In this document: one piece after another, positions 5,901 to 8,844 of the stretch
Layout of the letters: each line of letters starts with the position of its first letter
How positions within the stretch are numbered: position 1 is the first letter of the stretch
Assembly: GCA_020351895.1 (NCBI GenBank)
Contig: CP070672.1
Location: 2,030,022 to 2,038,865, forward strand
Direction: 5' to 3'
Length of the DNA: 8,844 nt
Source: Thermoplasmata archaeon
GTDB taxonomy: Archaea; Thermoplasmatota; Thermoplasmata; GCA-020350865
The notes under the pieces: generated by a model
Told to the model about the DNA's origin: nothing
The model's database searches: none
Seen by the model: only the letters and a program-made list of their open reading frames with translations
Made by a program: the position numbers and the translations under genes

Positions 5901-8844
5901 GCTCCCAGGACCGATAGATTCTACTCAAAACATTGCCTTGATTTTTCAACCTCTGAAAATGCAATACAGCAACAATTACAATGAATCAGATGAAATTACA
6001 AATGTGAATGATGTTCCTTCATTTATAGATGCCTCTTCAATTCAATGGAATGAGAGTTTTACTGTGGGCAACTCCTCCACCACTCTAAGGTATGTTGTGG
6101 AGGTTGATCGACTAAAAGAGTTTCTCATTCTAAGCAAGCTTCCAAGAGCTCCAGATGATTCGCTTAATTGGGTAAATATTACCCTCGATTACGGTTTTAA
6201 AATTGATGTTGGCGATAATATTATATGGGCCGATGGAGAGGAAAAAAACATAGATTTTACGACAACAGGTGCAATAGAATTTCGAAATATATTTGGAGAA
6301 GTTCGATACACCATGCCAGAGCCTTTTGCTGTAGACAGCAATAACATGATAACACCTTGCAGTTATTATGTATATTTTCAAGATGAGGGTGCTCTCTTGT
6401 ATATCAAAACACCCTATGAATGGTTATCAGATGAAGCCAGGGCTTTTCCTGTCACAATTGATCCCACAACTATTGCCAATTCTGGAATCGACGCTGAAGA
6501 TGCCAGGGTATGGGGATCCCAAAGGACGCTTGTAAGGGACAGTAAGGGGTATTGGTACGCATTTTGGCAACAGTACGAAAGCACATCTGGTCAGTACTGG
6601 ATCAATGCATCGAAGTCCTCAAACTATTTTGGCAGTGCTTGGGGAAGCGAGATGTATCTAATTTGTCATACATCGGTTGGAACCAGCGTGCTCCCAGGAT
6701 ATGGGGATTACCCGGGTAGGAATCCGTCTGTGGCAGTTTTCAGAACAGGCAATATAAACAATGATAGGGTCCATATTGTATGGCAGGGATTTGATGGCTT
6801 TAGTTACAAGCTTATGTGGTCTGAATGTACGGACCTAGAGGATTTCGGCAACTCAAATAGCTGGACAACTCCAGAATCTTTTGGTCAGAGCAGCTCCGCA
6901 GCCGAGAATCCGTCCATTGCTGTGGACTCAAGTGGTATACCTCATGTGGTATGGCGTTATGATCAAATATACTATAACAAAAGGACTGGGGGCAGTTGGC
7001 AATCAGAGCTAGATATCGGTGCAGGGGAAACTTGGCTTGTGTTAAGGCCTACCATTGATATCGATCCTGATGATAACCTTCATGTGGCTTGGATAAACGG
7101 AACTGGATTGAATGTTCACGTTTCTTACAAGTTGTGCGATAACATCGCAAATAGTCTGTCCTTTGATGAATGGCATAAAGCAAACGGCGATCCTGGTGTA
7201 GATGTTGTTTTCAGCACCACTGTGTTTCCTGGAGATCATAGCATGGTGGCAGACAATGACGGCAACGTTTGGGCAGTGGGGAGGGCCAGCGATGCCAAGC
7301 TATACTGGAACAAAATGACAGATGGTTCATGGGGCTCTGAGACACTACTAATAAGCTCTACAAGCAATATACCATCCATTGGAGCTAGCTGTGACGAGGT
7401 CAGTGGAGCGGACTATGTACATCTAGTATGGGAAGATGCAATATCAAATGATATTTACTATGCCTATAATTTCAATGATGGAAATGGTTGGGACTATGCA
7501 GATTATGATGATGATTATCTTTCAGAGAGTGAGATCTTAGTTGGCACATATTCCTATCCGAGCATGGAAAGACACATTTATAGCACCCACTCAGGATTCA
7601 TTGTGAGGGACGAAACAGCTGGAGAAGTAATTTTCGATTGGCAGCCTTTGCCTAAATTGATTGATCCGAATGCTGATTCATCCTCGGGTACACGCACCGT
7701 CCCCGCTCTTGTTCGGGATAGCAGCGGGTTGTGGTATACAATATATAGGTATACGAATAGTAATGCATATCATGTAAGAAGTGCCAACACTGAAGGAACC
7801 CATTGGGAGAAGGCTCCTCAAAAGGCCATAGCAGGTGGTGCAGATATAACAGGTGGCTCGGCAGATGAAAATCCTTGCGTAGCGATCTATAGGACGGGCA
7901 CGGTGGCAAATGATGTGATCCATGTTGTGTGGGTGGATGGTAACGAGATATTTCATTGTAGTTTGACGAACCCTGTCAACTGGGAGACAGGCTGGGGTTC
8001 CAAAACTCAATTAGATGACGGTGGGGTGAATTGCTACAGCCCCCAAATAGCTGTGGACGGAAATGGTGTTCCACATGCTGTTTGGCTTGAGTACAATTCA
8101 ACTTCAACAGGCTATGACATCTACTATGCTAAACAGGTCAGTGGAACATGGCAAACCGGAGTATCAGTGACTCCTGGTGGATACTCTTATAATTATCCCT
8201 GTGTCGACACCGACTTAAATAATTACATTCACATTGCCTATCAAAATACCAGTGCAGCAGGATCTCCAATAGGTTACAGGATGTGTGACAATCCAAGTTC
8301 GTCTCTGACTCCTTCGGAATGGCACAAGGCAAATGGCGATCCCGGTGATGATGTTATCATCCAGGATTCAAATGATATGAGATTCCCATCAATTGTGGCG
8401 GATTCGGATGGTGATGTATGGGTTGTATGTTGGGATTTCTCAGACAGGGATATCTGGTACGCAAAATGCGATTACCCATCCAATTACTGGGGGGATGATG
8501 CCATAATTGCGGTCAGTGGAGTTGCAAGCTTTTACTATCCAACAATTGGTGCTGATTCTGGAGGTTGGGTTCATGTAGCTTGGGATAGTAGCCTAACCAG
8601 TGATTCTTATTATTCAAGAAATAAAGACGATGGGAATGGATGGACCATTTGGACTGTAAGTAATGTTGAGATTACAGAACAGTTTGCCAGCAAATATGGC
8701 TGCAATATGGAAAAGCATGCCCTTAATAGCTCTACAATCATTGGGCTTTTAGTTACCTCTGGTACCTATGATGATTTGTATTTTGAAAGTAAACCAGCAT
8801 GCATCCCAGAATTTCAGGATCTTATCATGCCTGTGATTGGCACA
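2905..8844 (+). CDS. Giant zinc-ribbon / LTNG-repeat / transmembrane / double-propeller surface protein (3' truncated)
   Basis: A single frame without stops runs for 1980 codons to the window edge. ATG 2905 directly follows an in-frame TAA (2902-2904), and the next ATG (2956) would remove the first cysteine pair, so the start is well fixed; no strong ribosome site is seen (the nearest GGAG is about 23 nt away). Domains: five CxxC...CxxC zinc ribbons (11-228); acidic stretch (230-260); twelve (L/I/M)TNG units (271-345); basic patch RTRRGIFESKRGIWK (347-361); membrane helix (362-380); CBM9/DOMON-like beta domain (388-576); Ig-like domain (588-702); second CBM9-like copy (712-920); beta domain ending FPVTIDPT (937-1189); two propellers (about 1207-1583 and 1597-1964); sorting motif IPEFQDLIMPVIGT (1967-1980). 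I count fifteen N-glycosylation sequons after the helix and none before, agreeing with N-in, C-out topology. A membrane helix and basic tail should follow within about 20 codons. No enzyme active site is recognised. The role is probably ligand binding or adhesion outside, with an unknown cytoplasmic function for the ribbons. Confidence 0.9.
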   Translation, partial: MEEEEESVQICPLCGTKMKLPSYKCKKCDVFLTEDKIVKDKGDKARCPECKFRVKQISREEAVKDLKCRDCGFHFEDITDLKELTKVRSKKRSKKPEKEEFHILEDELITLSKELDRILLEAEGDEAEVYRCPECGEEAEIDAKSCSNCGLMFFELDEIPEELQAEEIVETYECSECGAIIGTESTKCPICGTIFEEEQEELYEEEELFSCPACDKLVEPAASSCPNCGVEFITEEEEWEDVLDEILEMESAESLEAERPKGIEVRKSIGLTKGLTNGAKKEKHGLTNGLTNGLTNGLEKIKKGLTNGLTNGLTNGLTNGLTNGLRALKAGMTNGITNGNGITNGLRTRRGIFESKRGIWKVFVVPIIVFILVLSPYLFVNMSKPSGGIKVDGMFGDWSELSANSDNNEAAPFNPNIDIIDYRVDGRELELSFYLRVEGDMLAGEPDEPDGGKHVDTAFIFIDTDHSSDSGYFIKGFGADYLLEVYGWNKKVLGSSLFRYDVKEQDWNLWKFEGAISSAVGGSELETKLSYSALFLQKNDVVDVLFYMQSWDRFEDFSDTEISNEDGVLHVVQQAVGKDVISGNGNKLLRLDLEAINAEIIINELRATRTGLGSDTDILGIRLEDWNGNQIVTGTMNDGVATFLPDIVLLGGESKTIYVVVDIDEGALARNTIGFKIGSKYDIMTDLGKVSLDRVKPTQNQYECSYIHGISDYVTIDGAFADWETNNITVGDDVNGDVSNKNLDIVKYSLFINSQDVSFYLRVDGEMLGGIAVPYWNNKKYSERRLDNNNITNESNPAPPIPPKSGEDVVYIFIDNDKSSITGYFLGSLGADYLLEFRGRHGVIISKNYYNFDGISQHAWSWEKRGEVEKVETDSIQLETKIKMEDLELGANFTWGVMTTNWANETRDYSDDSIIDLKGTLTGSPFVRGEDEEVKNEVIPEGLVMLSGSQEFQSDASRIHYNATIVSTTLNQFAYTAENTFYQLFFKERNGAEEQVKIGLPGPIDSTQNIALIFQPLKMQYSNNYNESDEITNVNDVPSFIDASSIQWNESFTVGNSSTTLRYVVEVDRLKEFLILSKLPRAPDDSLNWVNITLDYGFKIDVGDNIIWADGEEKNIDFTTTGAIEFRNIFGEVRYTMPEPFAVDSNNMITPCSYYVYFQDEGALLYIKTPYEWLSDEARAFPVTIDPTTIANSGIDAEDARVWGSQRTLVRDSKGYWYAFWQQYESTSGQYWINASKSSNYFGSAWGSEMYLICHTSVGTSVLPGYGDYPGRNPSVAVFRTGNINNDRVHIVWQGFDGFSYKLMWSECTDLEDFGNSNSWTTPESFGQSSSAAENPSIAVDSSGIPHVVWRYDQIYYNKRTGGSWQSELDIGAGETWLVLRPTIDIDPDDNLHVAWINGTGLNVHVSYKLCDNIANSLSFDEWHKANGDPGVDVVFSTTVFPGDHSMVADNDGNVWAVGRASDAKLYWNKMTDGSWGSETLLISSTSNIPSIGASCDEVSGADYVHLVWEDAISNDIYYAYNFNDGNGWDYADYDDDYLSESEILVGTYSYPSMERHIYSTHSGFIVRDETAGEVIFDWQPLPKLIDPNADSSSGTRTVPALVRDSSGLWYTIYRYTNSNAYHVRSANTEGTHWEKAPQKAIAGGADITGGSADENPCVAIYRTGTVANDVIHVVWVDGNEIFHCSLTNPVNWETGWGSKTQLDDGGVNCYSPQIAVDGNGVPHAVWLEYNSTSTGYDIYYAKQVSGTWQTGVSVTPGGYSYNYPCVDTDLNNYIHIAYQNTSAAGSPIGYRMCDNPSSSLTPSEWHKANGDPGDDVIIQDSNDMRFPSIVADSDGDVWVVCWDFSDRDIWYAKCDYPSNYWGDDAIIAVSGVASFYYPTIGADSGGWVHVAWDSSLTSDSYYSRNKDDGNGWTIWTVSNVEITEQFASKYGCNMEKHALNSSTIIGLLVTSGTYDDLYFESKPACIPEFQDLIMPVIGT
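2935..3588 (+). repeat. Five tandem zinc ribbons within the giant protein
   Basis: The cysteine quartets are C11/C14/C25/C28, C47/C50/C68/C71, C132/C135/C146/C149, C174/C177/C188/C191 and C211/C214/C225/C228. The last three share a compact form, C-P/S-x-C, a 10-residue gap, then C-x-x-C-G. The first two have 10- and 17-residue gaps. Acidic, helix-prone linkers separate them, with a long one at 72-131. All 20 cysteines are present, so each site should hold a zinc. They lie on the cytoplasmic side of the membrane helix. Confidence 0.85.
3715..3939 (+). repeat. (L/I/M)TNG tetrapeptide array, 12 units plus one LTKG variant
   Basis: Residues 271-345 contain one LTKG then LTNG at 275, 286, 290, 294, 305, 309, 313, 317 and 321, MTNG at 332, ITNG at 336 and ITNG at 342. 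Blocks of three and five perfect tandem units are separated by short basic spacers (LEKIKKG, LRALKAG). Leucine is encoded by TTG, CTT, TTA, CTA and CTC, and threonine, asparagine and glycine codons also vary. The DNA is therefore not a fresh slippage product and the peptide seems to be kept by selection. Confidence 0.9.
3988..4044 (+). other. Transmembrane helix (signal anchor) of the giant protein
   Basis: Residues 362-380 read VFVVPIIVFILVLSPYLFV, flanked on the N-side by arginines and lysines (RTRR, SKR, WK) and on the C-side by a polar stretch. By the positive-inside rule the zinc ribbons and LTNG array are cytoplasmic and the remaining 1600 residues are outside. Confidence 0.85.
4066..4632 (+). 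repeat. Extracellular CBM9/DOMON-like domain, copy 1
   Basis: Residues 388-576 open with IKVDGMFGDW, the IDGxxxDW-type opening of CBM9-like beta-sandwich domains. SFYLRVEGDMLAG (432-444) and GADYLLEVYG (478-487) recur almost unchanged in copy 2. Members of this fold bind carbohydrates, haem or other ligands; the ligand here cannot be read from sequence. Confidence 0.65.
5038..5664 (+). repeat. Extracellular CBM9/DOMON-like domain, copy 2
   Basis: Residues 712-920 open with VTIDGAFADW, then SFYLRVDGEMLGG (758-770) and GADYLLEFRG (830-839). The offset from copy 1 is 325-326 residues early and 352 later, because copy 2 carries an Asn/Pro-rich insertion (about 771-805). Codons differ at many identical residues, so the duplication is old. 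Confidence 0.65.
5707..6474 (+). other. Extracellular beta-rich domain ending in FPVTIDPT
   Basis: Residues 937-1189 form a beta-rich region closing with TPYEWLSDEARAFPVTIDPT. A closing strand of the form (Y/F)PVxIDPT is common in large secreted repeat proteins, just before repeat or propeller regions. I recognise the pattern but not a precise family, and infer a structural or spacer role. Confidence 0.5.
6523..7653 (+). repeat. BNR/sialidase-like beta-propeller, copy 1
   Basis: Residues 1207-1583 contain about seven blade-like units with the core pattern PSxAVDxxGxxHVVW, for example NPSIAVDSSGIPHVVW at 1335-1350 and RPTIDIDPDDNLHVAW at 1381-1396. Asp-box-like turns such as NDGNGW occur but are imperfect, and no sialidase catalytic set can be assigned. 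It is probably a binding propeller. Confidence 0.75.
7693..8796 (+). repeat. BNR/sialidase-like beta-propeller, copy 2
   Basis: Residues 1597-1964 repeat copy 1 blade by blade. NPSVAVFRTG at 1273 matches NPCVAIYRTG at 1656, and EWHKANGDPG at 1422 recurs identically at 1805; both pairs are exactly 383 residues apart. Other blades are offset by 377-393 through small indels. The whole propeller was therefore duplicated as a unit. Confidence 0.75.
8803..8844 (+). other. C-terminal IPEF sorting motif of the giant protein, cut by window end
   Basis: Residues 1967-1980, IPEFQDLIMPVIGT, match IPEYTTIIMPFVGT of the first gene position for position. In that gene the motif is followed by a membrane helix and basic tail, so the giant gene should end within about 20 codons after the window. 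Confidence 0.75.

Noticed and set aside
6523..8796. Active sialidase annotation for the propellers
   Set aside because: Asp boxes are only approximate and no arginine triad, tyrosine or acid catalytic set can be placed, so only the fold is supported.

Overview
The window most likely comes from an archaeon, with the Thermoplasmatota or a related euryarchaeal group as my best guess. The support is: a KaiC/RadA-type ATPase beside a tandem winged-helix regulator, stacked CxxC zinc ribbons, AT-rich intergenic DNA with TATA-like boxes and T-tract terminators, many AGA/AGG arginine codons, and surface proteins ending in an IPE(F/Y)-type sorting tail like archaeosortase substrates. The lineage is inferred; there is no rRNA or tRNA gene to fix it. 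Everything convincing is on the + strand.

Layout: (1) 2-637 is the 3' end of a secreted FG-GAP (integrin-alpha-like) beta-propeller protein with a C-terminal sorting motif, membrane helix and basic tail. (2) 638-903 is non-coding and AT-rich, with a T-tract, a long-range inverted repeat and promoter-like boxes. (3) 904-1788 and 1800-2561 form a tight two-gene operon: a KaiC-domain ATPase and a protein with two winged helices. A T-tract terminator follows directly. (4) 2562-2904 is an AT-rich regulatory-looking gap with a good TATA box, a repeated TATTGAGG element and several dyads. (5) 2905-8844 is one uninterrupted reading frame of 1980 codons that runs off the window. Because no stop codon is reached, it is easily missed by simple ORF listing, yet it fills two thirds of the window.

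The giant protein is the main discovery. In order it has five zinc ribbons (residues 11-228), an acidic/helical stretch, an array of twelve (L/I/M)TNG tetrapeptides (271-345), a basic patch and one transmembrane helix (about 362-380). Outside the membrane it has two copies of a CBM9/DOMON-like beta domain separated by an Ig-like domain, a beta domain closing with an FPVTIDPT motif, two tandem seven-blade-like propellers, and finally an IPEFQDLIMPVIGT motif where the window ends. It seems to be fixed in the membrane at the N-terminus, with zinc ribbons in the cytoplasm and about 1600 residues outside, and to carry a second C-terminal anchor or sorting signal.

How the genes fit together: the first and last genes share a C-terminal sorting signal, so the same envelope-sorting machinery, not encoded here, probably handles both. 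The ATPase/winged-helix pair between them is a cytoplasmic regulatory module. A signalling link between that pair and the giant zinc-ribbon surface protein is attractive but rests only on adjacency.
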